DNA of 64,000 bases from Mycobacterium gordonae (GTDB lineage Bacteria; Actinomycetota; Actinomycetes; Mycobacteriales; Mycobacteriaceae), in contig NZ_CP070973.1 of assembly GCF_017086405.1 (NCBI RefSeq), positions 3,504,739-3,568,738 of the forward strand. The letters run 5' to 3'. Made by a program: the position numbers and the translations under genes. Numbering within the stretch: the stretch's first letter is position 1; each line of letters starts with the position of its first letter. The notes beneath the pieces are model-generated. The model saw nothing but the letters and a program-made list of their open reading frames with translations, did no database searches and had not been told where the DNA came from. Shown here in pieces: positions 20,539 through 29,009 of this stretch.

Positions 20539-21798
20539 TCAGCTGATCACCGCGGCCAATTGCCAACGCCTCCTGGCGACGCGGCGTTGATGAGGTTTGC
20601 GCTTGCCTATTGTGCTCGCGAGTCCGCGTAATGCTTCGTTTCGGTTGTCGCGCAGACCTGGTCGCTGCGCGGAGTTGACGAATTTCTTCTCGGACGAGGT
20701 TTCTGGGGCGTCATCACACGTGGCGTGCAGGAATCGATCCGGCAGGGCGAGTTTGACGATCGTGCGTACGGTGAGCAGGTACTGGCGGGCCAGCGATCCA
20801 GTGGTATACGGCAGGTCGTACTTCGTGCAGATCGTCTCTACCCGCCGGGCGATCTGCGCATAGCGGTTACTGGGCAGGTCGGGATACAGGTGGTGCTCGA
20901 TCTGATAGCAAAGGTTCCCGCTCATGAATGCCATCACCCGGCCGGCGCGAAAGTTAGCACTACCCAACATTTGTCGCAGATACCATTGCGGCTTGGTCTC
21001 ACCCTCAAGTGCATGAGGCGTGAATTTCTCGGCGCCATCGGCGAAATGGCCGCAACAGATCACGGTGTAGGCCCATAGATTACGGAACAGGTTGGCCAAC
21101 GCGTTGGCGAAAAGGACTTGCTTCCAGTGCCGCCCACAGAGCGCGGGCCAGAGCAGGTAATCCTTGCCCGCTTGGCGCACGATCTTGCGAAGCAGGCGCC
21201 GAGTCTGCGCGGACTTCTGAGCGTCGGTCTCGGAGCGGTCTTGCTCGGAGTAGAGATCGTGGAGCGCGATACCCCATTCGAAAGTGACCGCCAGCAACAG
21301 ATGTCGTAGCGGCTGCAGCAGATTGCTGGGCTTCCATTGCTGGTCGCGGGCAACCCGGAGTACCCCGTACCCGAGGTCGTCGTCGACGCCGACCACGTTG
21401 GTGAAGACGTGATGCCGGTAGTTGTGGGAATACCGCCACTGGGAGGACGGCCCGACCATGTCCCACTCCCATGTGGTGGAGTGGATTTCAGGGTCATTCA
21501 TCCAATCCCATTGCCCGTGGCCGATATTGTGGGCCAGTTCCATGTTCTCGATGCTTTTTGCCGCGGCCAGTGCCAGCGTGCCGACAGCCAGCCCTGCCCT
21601 GCTGCGACTGCCGCCGATCAGCGCTCGGGCGACGAGATCGAGGCAGCGTTGAAACACGATCGCGCGCTGGATGTAAGCTGCGTCGTCGGCGCCGCGCGAA
21701 TTCTCGACGTCACGGCGGATCGCGTCCAACTCGGTGGCGAGCGCCTCGAGATCCGCAGCGCTCAAATGGGCGTACTCGGCTACGTTGGTGATGGCCAT
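20539..21798 (-). CDS. membrane fatty-acid (acyl-CoA) desaturase, DesA3-like (second copy)
   Basis: A 419-residue di-iron desaturase with the three His clusters HNIGHGQWDWMND (near 95), YSHNYRHHVFTN (near 128) and QIEHHLYPDLPSNRYA (near 320). The N-terminus MAIT-NVAEYAHLS matches the MAIT-DIAAFTHLT of the copy at 27179, so these two are closer to each other than to the copy at 5074. ATG 21798 overlaps the TGA of the upstream alpha/beta hydrolase (TGATG), a sign of translational coupling. No reductase gene is adjacent; it may share the one at 6493-7590. Confidence 0.92.
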   Translation of the reverse strand: MAITNVAEYAHLSAADLEALATELDAIRRDVENSRGADDAAYIQRAIVFQRCLDLVARALIGGSRSRAGLAVGTLALAAAKSIENMELAHNIGHGQWDWMNDPEIHSTTWEWDMVGPSSQWRYSHNYRHHVFTNVVGVDDDLGYGVLRVARDQQWKPSNLLQPLRHLLLAVTFEWGIALHDLYSEQDRSETDAQKSAQTRRLLRKIVRQAGKDYLLWPALCGRHWKQVLFANALANLFRNLWAYTVICCGHFADGAEKFTPHALEGETKPQWYLRQMLGSANFRAGRVMAFMSGNLCYQIEHHLYPDLPSNRYAQIARRVETICTKYDLPYTTGSLARQYLLTVRTIVKLALPDRFLHATCDDAPETSSEKKFVNSAQRPGLRDNRNEALRGLASTIGKRKPHQRRVARRRWQLAAVIS

Positions 21799-22817
21799 CA
21801 GGTCGTCACCAGTTCGTCGGATGCGGGCGCTTTTCGGAGCGGTTCGGGGCCGACGCCAATCGGCTCGGCGCAGACGAGTCGTCGAACCCAGTGATCTTCG
21901 ACGTAGCGGAAAGGCTGGGTCGCGGCCAAGAACGTCTGGAGCGCCGAGAGCACCTGGGCCGGTGCGGTTTCGTGTGGGTAGTGCCCCGCGTCGGCAATCT
22001 CAACGGTGATCGCATGGCGGACGCGGCGGGCGAAGGCGCGATGGTGTATCGGGAGCACGGCCTTGTCATCGGCACCCCAGGCGAACAGCATCGGGACCTC
22101 ACTGAGCAGACCCAGTTGGCAATGTGCGCCCATCGACTGCCGGTGCCAGTCGGTGATTGTGCGTGCCGTCTGCAGGAACGCCTGCCGTTGGTAATCGTCG
22201 GTCAATCGGCGCAACGTGCCGGCGAGCACGTTGCCATCGGAGTGTCCGATAAGTATCGGCAGGATGGCGAACAGTCGCTGAGTCAAACCCGCTGGAACGG
22301 CGCTGAGTGCGGCGACGACCTTGTCGGCACCCGGGAGGGCGGCCGCCCGCAGGATGGGAGCGACGTCGGCGCCGAGACCGCCACCACTGATCAAGGCGAC
22401 ACGCTCGATACGCTCCGGGAACTGATACGCGCTCTGCAGCGCGACACCGCCGCCGAGTCCGTGACCGATGATACTTACCCGGGAAAAGCCCAGCGTGAGG
22501 AGCAGATCACGCATCGTGCACGCGTGAGCTCCCAGCGAAAACCCACCGGCCGGGGGACCTGACCGGCCATGGCCAGGAAGATCGGGGGCAATAACCGTAT
22601 GCGTGCGTGCCAGTCCCGGGAGGAGGTGCCGCCAGGTTTGACTCGTGCTGCCCAGACCGTGGATGAGTAGCACGGCGGGTCCGCTTCCGGCCTTCGTAAA
22701 AGAGACGGTGCCCGAGTTCAGCCGCATCCGGGACCGCTTGGGCACCGTCGGCGTCCTTCCGGCAAAGACAGGCCCTGCTTTGATGTGCTGCGTGACAGTC
22801 CGATCGGCACTATGCAT
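21798..22817 (-). CDS. alpha/beta hydrolase fold protein with Gly in place of the nucleophile
   Basis: A 339-residue alpha/beta hydrolase-like protein. The oxyanion-loop motif LLIHGLGSTSQTW is near residue 52, the acid loop WGADDKAVLP near 255 and the histidine loop AGHYPHE near 280. The nucleophile elbow reads G-H-G-L-G-G-G (residues 118-124), so the usual Ser is Gly120, codon GGA at 22458-22460. It is therefore either a non-catalytic binding protein or has lost activity. ATG 22817 follows AGGAAG by ten bases. It is translationally coupled to the desaturase downstream. Confidence 0.87.
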   Translation of the reverse strand: MHSADRTVTQHIKAGPVFAGRTPTVPKRSRMRLNSGTVSFTKAGSGPAVLLIHGLGSTSQTWRHLLPGLARTHTVIAPDLPGHGRSGPPAGGFSLGAHACTMRDLLLTLGFSRVSIIGHGLGGGVALQSAYQFPERIERVALISGGGLGADVAPILRAAALPGADKVVAALSAVPAGLTQRLFAILPILIGHSDGNVLAGTLRRLTDDYQRQAFLQTARTITDWHRQSMGAHCQLGLLSEVPMLFAWGADDKAVLPIHHRAFARRVRHAITVEIADAGHYPHETAPAQVLSALQTFLAATQPFRYVEDHWVRRLVCAEPIGVGPEPLRKAPASDELVTT

Positions 22818-22877
22818 ATTGGGGGAACTTCCTAGGCGGAGATCACCGAAGTGCCCGGCTGCGAGCGAATGACTCTC

Positions 22878-22901
22878 ACCCTGTCGCCGGAGGGACAGGG
22901 T
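22878..22901 (-). promoter_or_regulatory. 8-bp perfect inverted repeat in the hydrolase-desaturase leader
   Basis: ACCCTGTC and GACAGGGT flank an eight-base loop, 61 bases upstream of the hydrolase ATG and so probably in its 5' leader or promoter. The neighbouring 11-mer CTCTCACCCTG occurs at 22873-22883 and again at 22980-22990. The arrangement could be an operator or an RNA hairpin; nothing distinguishes the two. Confidence 0.4.
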
Positions 22902-23162
22902 GTTCCGGGCCGGCTGGACTATCAACCAATCACCGATTTTACCTGGATTCGTCGCGGCTCCGCGGCTTCTGAGAAATTGCTCTCACCCTGATTGGGCTGG
23001 CCGTGGGCGGGTAGTCGGCGACGCCGGTGCTCGGACGTAGGCGGCGGCTAGCCGGTGCGGCGTCGCGTGCGCTCGACGCACCGGAGCAGACCCGTTGTCG
23101 CGCAACGCGTTAGAACAACATTGCTGGCGCGGCAGCGAGTGCCGGCCAGGATGAAGTGCCGG

Positions 23163-23342
23163 TCAGTAGTAGTGACGACGGCCGCCGACGGCGCGGCCCA
23201 TCCGTCCCAGCGCCATCAGTATCAGCCCTACAACCAGGAGGATGACGCCGACAACCACAACGAGATGGGCGAAGGCGAAGGTGGGGGCGACACTGGGGAG
23301 TAGGAGCCCAAGGACGATAAGGACGATTCCCAAAACGATCAT
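23163..23342 (-). CDS. small hydrophobic membrane protein, DUF6131-like
   Basis: A 59-residue protein made of two transmembrane stretches (MIVLGIVLIVLGLLLP and LVVVVGVILLVVGLILMALG) and a short basic end (RMGRAVGGRRHYY). This matches the small DUF6131-type proteins common in mycobacteria, whose function is unknown. ATG 23342 has AGGT upstream. It follows the 23388-23837 gene by 45 bp on the same strand and is probably in its operon. Confidence 0.8.
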   Translation of the reverse strand: MIVLGIVLIVLGLLLPSVAPTFAFAHLVVVVGVILLVVGLILMALGRMGRAVGGRRHYY

Positions 23343-23387
23343 GGCATTACCTGAATTCTTTTGCGTTGGCGAAGGATTGCGGACACC

Positions 23388-23837
23388 CTAACGGCGTCCG
23401 CCCCCAGCTTGTGGGGCCGCCTGCTCTCGGTCTGACGACCGGCGACCGAGGAGGGCACCCCTCATCCTCCCCGGTCGGGTCGTGTCCAACTCCGAGTCCA
23501 TCGTCGAGTCAGCGGCCGCGGCGGACCGGTTCTGAAAATCGCGGTCTCGGTTCACAAATTCCACTTCGCGCTGCGATCTTTTGAGTTCGCGGCGAGCGTC
23601 GCGCCCGCGGCCCGCGGTGCGATGGGCGCCGGCCAGCAACACGCTCATACCCAACATCGCCAGCGCGCCGATCACTATCCCGAAGAGGAACAAAGTGCCC
23701 GTTGACCCGGTGACGTGGTAGCCCAACACCGAGAAGCTCTCGTTCAACGGGTGTGCGGGTCCTGCGTTGTTCAGCACGCCGAGTAACCCGACGATCACGG
23801 CGGCGAGAAATACCACCAACCCAATAATGACAATCAT
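23388..23837 (-). CDS. two-TM membrane protein with basic cytosolic tail
   Basis: A 149-residue protein with two hydrophobic helices (MIVIIGLVVFLAAVIVGLLGVL and TLFLFGIVIGALAMLGMSVLLAG) joined by an external-looking loop with FSVLGYHVTGSTG, then a long basic and charged tail (about 85-149) rich in Arg. Similar proteins are widespread in actinobacteria without a known role. ATG 23837 is preferred over 23870 because GGAG sits eight bases upstream. A strong promoter (23869-23897) overlapped by a palindrome drives it, suggesting repression by the divergent TetR regulator. Confidence 0.78.
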   Translation of the reverse strand: MIVIIGLVVFLAAVIVGLLGVLNNAGPAHPLNESFSVLGYHVTGSTGTLFLFGIVIGALAMLGMSVLLAGAHRTAGRGRDARRELKRSQREVEFVNRDRDFQNRSAAAADSTMDSELDTTRPGRMRGALLGRRSSDREQAAPQAGGGRR

Positions 23838-23868
23838 GTCGAAGTCTCCGATTGCAGTGCTTAAGTCC

Positions 23869-23907
23869 ATTAGAAGCGCAGCGGAGGACGGTGTCAACAC
23901 TGTTGAC
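23869..23907 (-). promoter_or_regulatory. promoter (TTGACA-N17-TCTAAT) overlapped by palindrome GTCAACA-C-TGTTGAC
   Basis: Read on the minus strand, TTGACA (23897-23892) and TCTAAT (23874-23869) are 17 bp apart, a near-ideal vegetative promoter for the membrane-protein gene. The perfect 15-bp palindrome at 23893-23907 overlaps the -35 box. The same arms occur at 19628-19642. Confidence 0.7.
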
Positions 23908-23931
23908 CAAAAATGATGACTGCTGGTGTTA

Positions 23932-23969
23932 GTTGTCAGTGTTGACTTAGGATCGGGTGCCGCTATATC
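23932..23969 (+). promoter_or_regulatory. promoter of the TetR gene with a degenerate second operator
   Basis: TTGACT (23942-23947) and TATATC (23964-23969) are 16 bp apart, placing a start site roughly 18 bp before the TetR ATG at 23994. GTTGTCAGTGTTGAC at 23932-23946 matches the 15-bp palindrome in 12 positions and overlaps the -35 box, consistent with autoregulation. Confidence 0.6.
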
Positions 23970-23993
23970 GAGCCAGACAGGGAGCGCCGAGGT

Positions 23994-24731
23994 ATGACAA
24001 GACGGTCGATCGAGCCTGACACCGGAGCTGACGGTGCGGACGCGGCGGCTGCCGGCCGAGGCAACGGCCAGCTGAACCGGTCCTCGATCCTGCACGCTGC
24101 GCTGCAGATCGTGGACCGAGACGGTGTCGACGGACTGTCGATGCGCCGCCTGAGTCAAGCGGTAGGCCGAGATCCGGTGATGCTCTACCGGCATGTTCCT
24201 AACAAAGCTTCGGTGCTTGACGGCGTCGTCGAAACAGTGCTCGCCGAGCTGTCCGTGGACACTGCCGACCCGGACTGGGCCGGCCAACTGCGCGCCGTGG
24301 CCCGTGACTTCCGCCAATTGGCCCTGGCGCATCCCAACGTGGTGCCGCTACTGGTGACTCGGCCTCTGGTCACGCCACTCGGTCAGCGACCACCGGGAAT
24401 GTTGCGGCCACTGGAGGATGTCCTCGCGCTACTCACCTCTGCCGGCTTCACCGGCGAGGATGCACTGCACATCTACCGAGTGCTGTTCGGCTACCTTTAC
24501 GGCCACATTCTCAACGAGTTGCAAGAGGTGGTTGAGCGACCGGAGGAAAACGACGATGTACTGCGGCTCGGGCTGCACCGACTCACTATCGGCGAATTCC
24601 CGCAATTGCGTGCGCTGGCACCTGTGCTGGCGTCCTACGACGGCGCCGCTGAGCTAGACCGCTTCCTCGATCTGTTGCTTCCCGGCATAACCGCGACTCT
24701 CACCGGCCCCGATGGACCTGGCTCGCGGTGA
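23994..24731 (+). CDS. TetR-family transcriptional regulator (TetR_C type)
   Basis: A 245-residue repressor-type protein. The helix-turn-helix is at about residues 28-75 (RSSILHAALQIVDRDGVDGLSMRRLSQAVGRDPVMLYRHVPNKASVLD), and the C-terminal ligand domain resembles the tetracycline-repressor class (AHPNVVPLLVTRPLVTP, HIYRVLFGYLYGHILNE). It is divergent from the small membrane-protein operon, with palindromes in between. The likely role is repression of that operon and of itself, and possibly of the 19805 gene, which carries the same palindrome. The inducer is unknown. Confidence 0.88.
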   Translation: MTRRSIEPDTGADGADAAAAGRGNGQLNRSSILHAALQIVDRDGVDGLSMRRLSQAVGRDPVMLYRHVPNKASVLDGVVETVLAELSVDTADPDWAGQLRAVARDFRQLALAHPNVVPLLVTRPLVTPLGQRPPGMLRPLEDVLALLTSAGFTGEDALHIYRVLFGYLYGHILNELQEVVERPEENDDVLRLGLHRLTIGEFPQLRALAPVLASYDGAAELDRFLDLLLPGITATLTGPDGPGSR

Positions 24732-24747
24732 TGCGCGCCACTGTCAA

Positions 24748-25959
24748 TCAATTACTCACTGCACCAGAGGATTTAGTGCGTATCCAGCCCCCGACGGACT
24801 GTAGGAGCACCAACGCCGCAATGCAGCCGCCGACAGCTCCTGAGAGGAGCAGCGGAACTCGGCCATTGGCCCCCCAGAGCAGACCGGCCCAAAGGCCGGC
24901 CGACAAAATCGCGAATCCGGTCATGCCCTGAAAGATGCCCTGGGCGCTCGACTGCAGGTCGGCCGGGACGAGTCCAGAGATCCACGCCTTTCCGACACCG
25001 TCGGTGCATGCCGTGAATAGCCCATACAGCCCCAATATCAGCCACGCGGCGACCTTGTCGGTGGTGAGTCCGAGCCCGAGGTAGCCGCCGGCGAAGAACG
25101 CCACGCCGATCCCGAACACCGCAGGCCTGGGGATGCGGTCAGCGAGTGCGCCGGCCGGGTAGCTGGCCAAGGCATACACCATGTTGTACCCCACGTAGGC
25201 CAGTATCACTTCAGCGACCGAGAATCCGATTTCTTTGAGGCGCAACAGGATTAGGGCATCGGGAAAGTTGACGACGCCGAAAGCTGTCAGGAAGACAACC
25301 GTGCGCCAATACCGACCCGGCAGTTCACGCAGGCGAGCCGCCCGCGACTGGCTGTCCGAACGCTCAACCGGTGCTGGACGTTCCCGCACCAACGCGACCA
25401 GGGCCACGCTCAGGACGGCGGGAATGATCGCGATATAGAGCAACGGCGAGATGCTGTGGTCGAAGAACTCATATCCGGCAAGCCCGATGAGGGGTCCGAG
25501 GACGGCGCCGAGGGTGTCCATGGTGCGGTGGAAGCCAAAGACGCGACCGCGGCTGGACTCGTCGATTCCGGCCACCAGGAGTGCGTCGCGCGGCGCGCCC
25601 CGAACACCTTTACCGATTCGATCGACCACGCGTCCCGCCAGCACCCCGGGCCATGCACCGGCGACCGCGACGATGGCTTTACCGAGCGCAGCCATGCCGT
25701 AACCCGCCGCGATCAGAGGCCGCCGCGCAAAGCGGTCGCCGAGTGGACCCGCCGTCAGTTTCGACAACGACGCCGCCCCCTCGGCAGCGCCTTCGACGGC
25801 TCCTACGACGGCCGGCGGGGCACCGAGAACGGCGGTGAGGTAGATCGGCAGCAGCGGGTACAGGAGTTCGCTTGCGGTGTCTTGGAGAAACGAAACCGCT
25901 GACAACACCCACACATTGCGCGTCAACCAGGTGCTGGGGCCGACCGCCGGAGCGTTCAC
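24748..25959 (-). CDS. MFS transporter
   Basis: A 403-residue major facilitator with about 12 hydrophobic segments. The N-terminal half has FLQDTASELLYPLLPIYL and the loop GPLGDRFARRPLIAAGYG, matching the conserved loop between helices 2 and 3; RGRVFGFHRTMDTLGAVLGPL is also typical. The wording resembles transporters related to drug or metabolite efflux in actinobacteria. GTG 25959 starts the frame. It is convergent with the TetR gene (16 bp between stops), so TetR control would have to act through another promoter. Confidence 0.88.
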   Translation of the reverse strand: MNAPAVGPSTWLTRNVWVLSAVSFLQDTASELLYPLLPIYLTAVLGAPPAVVGAVEGAAEGAASLSKLTAGPLGDRFARRPLIAAGYGMAALGKAIVAVAGAWPGVLAGRVVDRIGKGVRGAPRDALLVAGIDESSRGRVFGFHRTMDTLGAVLGPLIGLAGYEFFDHSISPLLYIAIIPAVLSVALVALVRERPAPVERSDSQSRAARLRELPGRYWRTVVFLTAFGVVNFPDALILLRLKEIGFSVAEVILAYVGYNMVYALASYPAGALADRIPRPAVFGIGVAFFAGGYLGLGLTTDKVAAWLILGLYGLFTACTDGVGKAWISGLVPADLQSSAQGIFQGMTGFAILSAGLWAGLLWGANGRVPLLLSGAVGGCIAALVLLQSVGGWIRTKSSGAVSN

Positions 25960-26231
25960 GATAGACGGGGCCGTTTATCGCCGATGGGCAGCATCACCGT
26001 CGATGCGCCCTCTGCAGCATCCGGTATTGCATGGGTTGCGAGACTACCGGGGCCGGTACATCGCTGGCGTACGGACCACGAGGCGCCGGCAGCGTAGGTT
26101 GGACGTTGGGGTGATGATCGACGCGACGGGTCCTGGCTTGCATCGCGGATTCCCCACCGCGCACGCGACTTGCTTGCGTTGGCACCGGTAGGTTTGACCA
26201 GCGCTCGGGAGCGCCCGGCGGAGCACCCGTC

Positions 26232-26825
26232 ATGAAGATCGTTTCGGCTCTGGCCGCCGATTTGGACATCCTCACCGCCGCTCTCGATGAGCCCGGGTCC
26301 GACGTGCTGTGCAATGTCCTCCGATTGGCCACTGAGGTCGAAGCGGCCGTTTCCAGCTACCTCGGTCTGGGCTTGACTGTCGATGCCGCGGAGCCACCTT
26401 TCACATTCACCACTTTGGCCGACGGTGCAGCCGGAGGCGTCCGCGCCTCGCTGACGATGACAATGCCTGGTGGGGGTGGCGGCCGGGCATCGCCGTCGGT
26501 CGACCTCGTCCTATACGCGGGTACGCCGGGATCATTTGTCGACCTCGCTGCGGATCTGGCGTGGCTGACCGGGCGGCCGGCCAGCGCCTTCGCGCTCGAT
26601 CGTGACGTCAGGGTGGTGGAGGAGTCGCATGCCGGGATAGGGCTGCGCGCGGCTTCCGCCTTCAACCAAGCCATCGGAGTGCTGATAAGTCGCGGCCACA
26701 CGCCGGCGCACGCTCATCGCGAATTCGATGCTTTGACTGATGCCGCGGGCACCGACCGCAACACCGCCGCCATGCTCATCCTGGACGCAGCTAGCAGTGA
26801 CAGCATTCGAAATCCCCTCGGGTAA
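26232..26825 (+). CDS. ANTAR-domain protein with an atypical sensor (5)
   Basis: A 197-residue protein. The C-terminal part (about 140-190: RAASAFNQAIGVLISRGHTPAHAHREFDALTDAAGTDRNTAAMLIL) is a clear though shortened ANTAR domain. The N-terminal part (VEAAVSSYLGLGLTVDA, RASLTMTMPGGGGGRASPSVDLVLYAG) does not read as a standard GAF domain but could be a degenerate one. This layout is found in several mycobacterial ANTAR proteins. ATG 26232 is used; the upstream site is weak. Confidence 0.75.
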   Translation: MKIVSALAADLDILTAALDEPGSDVLCNVLRLATEVEAAVSSYLGLGLTVDAAEPPFTFTTLADGAAGGVRASLTMTMPGGGGGRASPSVDLVLYAGTPGSFVDLAADLAWLTGRPASAFALDRDVRVVEESHAGIGLRAASAFNQAIGVLISRGHTPAHAHREFDALTDAAGTDRNTAAMLILDAASSDSIRNPLG

Positions 26826-27178
26826 CGATCTGGGCCGGCGGGCGGTCGTCAACGAGTTCGGCGCGCTCCCGGCGTGTAGCGTGGTAGTTGCTGAGTACGT
26901 CAGCCAGTGCGGAGAAAGTTCAGCTGTACGCCGCCGAACTTGATGAGCAGTTGCTAACGCCGCACACTCCTTTCACGCCGTTCCGGGCAGGCAGGATGCA
27001 TCATTCCGCCCGCCCTTCGTGCACCGGCCCGGTACACCGCAATGAAGCAGTAGTGCACCGACCGTCCCTGTCCTGCAGTCGTTACAGCCACGAGTTCGTG
27101 GATCCTGTTCGCCGATGCGGTTAGTGGGTGCGATCACGGCCGGGCGACCTGGATCTGAACCCCACCGAAGAGGAAATC
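26826..27178. other. intergenic region upstream of the third desaturase
   Basis: About 350 bases. Open frames here (for example from 26888) show no domain or convincing start. It must hold the desaturase promoter. No copy of the 15-bp palindrome was seen. Confidence 0.5.
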
Positions 27179-28429
27179 ATGGCGATCACCGACATCGCGG
27201 CCTTCACTCACCTGACCGACACGGATATCGACAATCTGGGTGTTGAGCTGGACGCGATCCGGCTGGACATCGAGGATTCGCTTGGGGAACGCGACGCGCG
27301 CTACATCCGCCGCACGATTGCCGCACAACGCTTCCTCGACGTGGCGGGCCGACTCATGCTGGCCGGTAGCTCGAAGCGTCCGGCCTGGTGGGCGGGAACG
27401 GTGACACTAGGTCTGGCGAAGGTCATCGAGAACATGGAGATCGCTCACAACGTCATGCACGGCCAGTGGAACTGGATGAACGACCCTGAGATTCACTCCT
27501 CGACGTGGGAGTGGGACATGAGCGGTGCGTCGAAACATTGGCGATCCACCCACAACTTCCAGCATCACAAGTACACCAACATCCTCGATTTGGATGACGA
27601 CGTGGGCTACAGCATTCTGCGAGTGACCCGCGACCAACCCTGGCAGCGGCGCAACATCGGCAACCTGCTGTTCAACGCCGTCCTCGCGCTCGGATTCGAA
27701 TGGGGAATCGGTTTGCAGCCCATAGAACTCAGCAAGACGTTCAAAGGCGGCCCCGAGCGTGAGTTGACGGTCCGACTGATCCGCGAGTTCGCAGTGAAGG
27801 CCGGCAGGCAGGTTTTCAAAGACTATGTCGCGTTCCCGGCGCTGACCTCGCTCTCGCCCGCGGCGACGTACCGATCGACCCTCAAGGCCAACCTGGTCGC
27901 GAACCTCATTCGCAACGTGTGGGCGAATGCGGTGATCTTCTGTGGGCACTTCCCCGACGGCGCAGAGAAGTTCGCGGAGACCGACATGACCGCGGAAACG
28001 CAAGGTCAGTGGTATCTGCGGCAGATGCTGGGCAGCGCCAACTTTGCGGCAGGCCCGGTGCTTGGGTTCATGAGCGGCAACCTCTGCTACCAGATCGAGC
28101 ATCATCTGTACCCGGACCTCGCGAGCAACCGGCTGCACGAGATCTCGGTGCCGGTCAGGCAGCTGTGCGACAAGTACGACCTTCCCTACACCACGGGTTC
28201 GTTCCTGATGCAGTACGCAAAGGTGTGGCGGACCATTGCCAAATTGTCTCTGCCTGACCACTTTTTGCGCGACACGGCCGACGACGCTCCGGAGACCCGC
28301 AGCGAGCAGATGTTCGCGCCACTGGGAGCCGGTTTCGCCGGACACGACCCAGCGACAGGGCGCCGTCGTGGCCTCAAAACAGCGATTGCCGCGATACACC
28401 GGTGGCGTCGCAGCTCGCGGACCACCTAG
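27179..28429 (+). CDS. membrane fatty-acid (acyl-CoA) desaturase, DesA3-like (third copy)
   Basis: A 416-residue di-iron desaturase. His clusters are HNVMHGQWNWMND near residue 95, STHNFQHHKYTN near 128 and QIEHHLYPDLASNRLHE near 320. It starts MAITDIAAFTHLTDTD and ends in a basic tail (GRRRGLKTAIAAIHRWRRSS). ATG 27179 follows GAAGAGGAAATC. It is alone in its transcript. Three such enzymes within 23 kb is unusual and suggests separate regulation or chain-length preferences. Confidence 0.93.
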   Translation: MAITDIAAFTHLTDTDIDNLGVELDAIRLDIEDSLGERDARYIRRTIAAQRFLDVAGRLMLAGSSKRPAWWAGTVTLGLAKVIENMEIAHNVMHGQWNWMNDPEIHSSTWEWDMSGASKHWRSTHNFQHHKYTNILDLDDDVGYSILRVTRDQPWQRRNIGNLLFNAVLALGFEWGIGLQPIELSKTFKGGPERELTVRLIREFAVKAGRQVFKDYVAFPALTSLSPAATYRSTLKANLVANLIRNVWANAVIFCGHFPDGAEKFAETDMTAETQGQWYLRQMLGSANFAAGPVLGFMSGNLCYQIEHHLYPDLASNRLHEISVPVRQLCDKYDLPYTTGSFLMQYAKVWRTIAKLSLPDHFLRDTADDAPETRSEQMFAPLGAGFAGHDPATGRRRGLKTAIAAIHRWRRSSRTT

Positions 28430-28609
28430 GCCGATTCTGCGACCCTGCCGAGTCGGCGCTGCTGGCGCGAAGCGTCAATCGGCGACATGCGCTGCTGGCT
28501 CAGCCGGCGCTTCACGTATGTCGGCACAGCTTCTTGCCGGCGAGAGCGTGCACCGGTTTTCTTGCCAATCAAGGCATTTCGCCATCCATCGAGGGGCCTG
28601 GCGGCCAGA

Positions 28610-28768
28610 TCAGCGAATCGTCTCCGGGATCGAGTTCAGTGCACGAAGTACCTCGACGGCAAGCTTGTGCGCGGCGTCCTCGTCCAGCGACGAGTTCTTT
28701 TTGAGCGTTTCCTCGACAAGATTCACGCGGACGTCGTAGGGCGTGCGAAGTGTTGACTTAGATGGCAT
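28610..28768 (-). CDS. small conserved-type protein, possibly DUF6307
   Basis: A 52-residue protein: basic start (MPSKSTLRTPYDVRVNLVEETL), then a predicted helical pair (DEDAAHKLAVEVLRALNSIPETIR). The pattern Y-D-x-R-V-x-L-V-x-x-T-L ... A-L-x-x-I-P-E resembles small mycobacterial DUF6307 proteins from memory; the function is unknown. CAGGAAAAAC immediately before ATG 28768 is a good ribosome-binding site. The first codons include a TGTTGACTTAG stretch that is coding, not an operator. Confidence 0.68.
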   Translation of the reverse strand: MPSKSTLRTPYDVRVNLVEETLKKNSSLDEDAAHKLAVEVLRALNSIPETIR

Positions 28769-29009
28769 GTTTTTCCTGTTCCGTCGAGCGCAGTCGCTCA
28801 CAGGAAATCGCCCGACAACAATTACTTTACTCTATCGGCGGCCCAGCGGATGTCGCGAGCGAGCGACCGCACCGATGCCGACTGCCATGGTGCTTGGTCC
28901 AATTAGCAGACGAGCTTTTTGCGATTACCAGAAGCGTTGCGCCACAAAAACTCCGGAAGCTGAAACGCGGGAAGATCTTCGTTCAGTCCGGAGGTTTCGT
29001 GGTCTGCCG

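Noticed and set aside
28749..28761. AGTGTTGACTTAG, identical to the TetR promoter sequence at 23938-23950
   Set aside because: At 28749 it encodes the first residues of a small protein (codons for Lys-Ser-Thr-Leu on the minus strand), so the match is probably chance rather than a second promoter.
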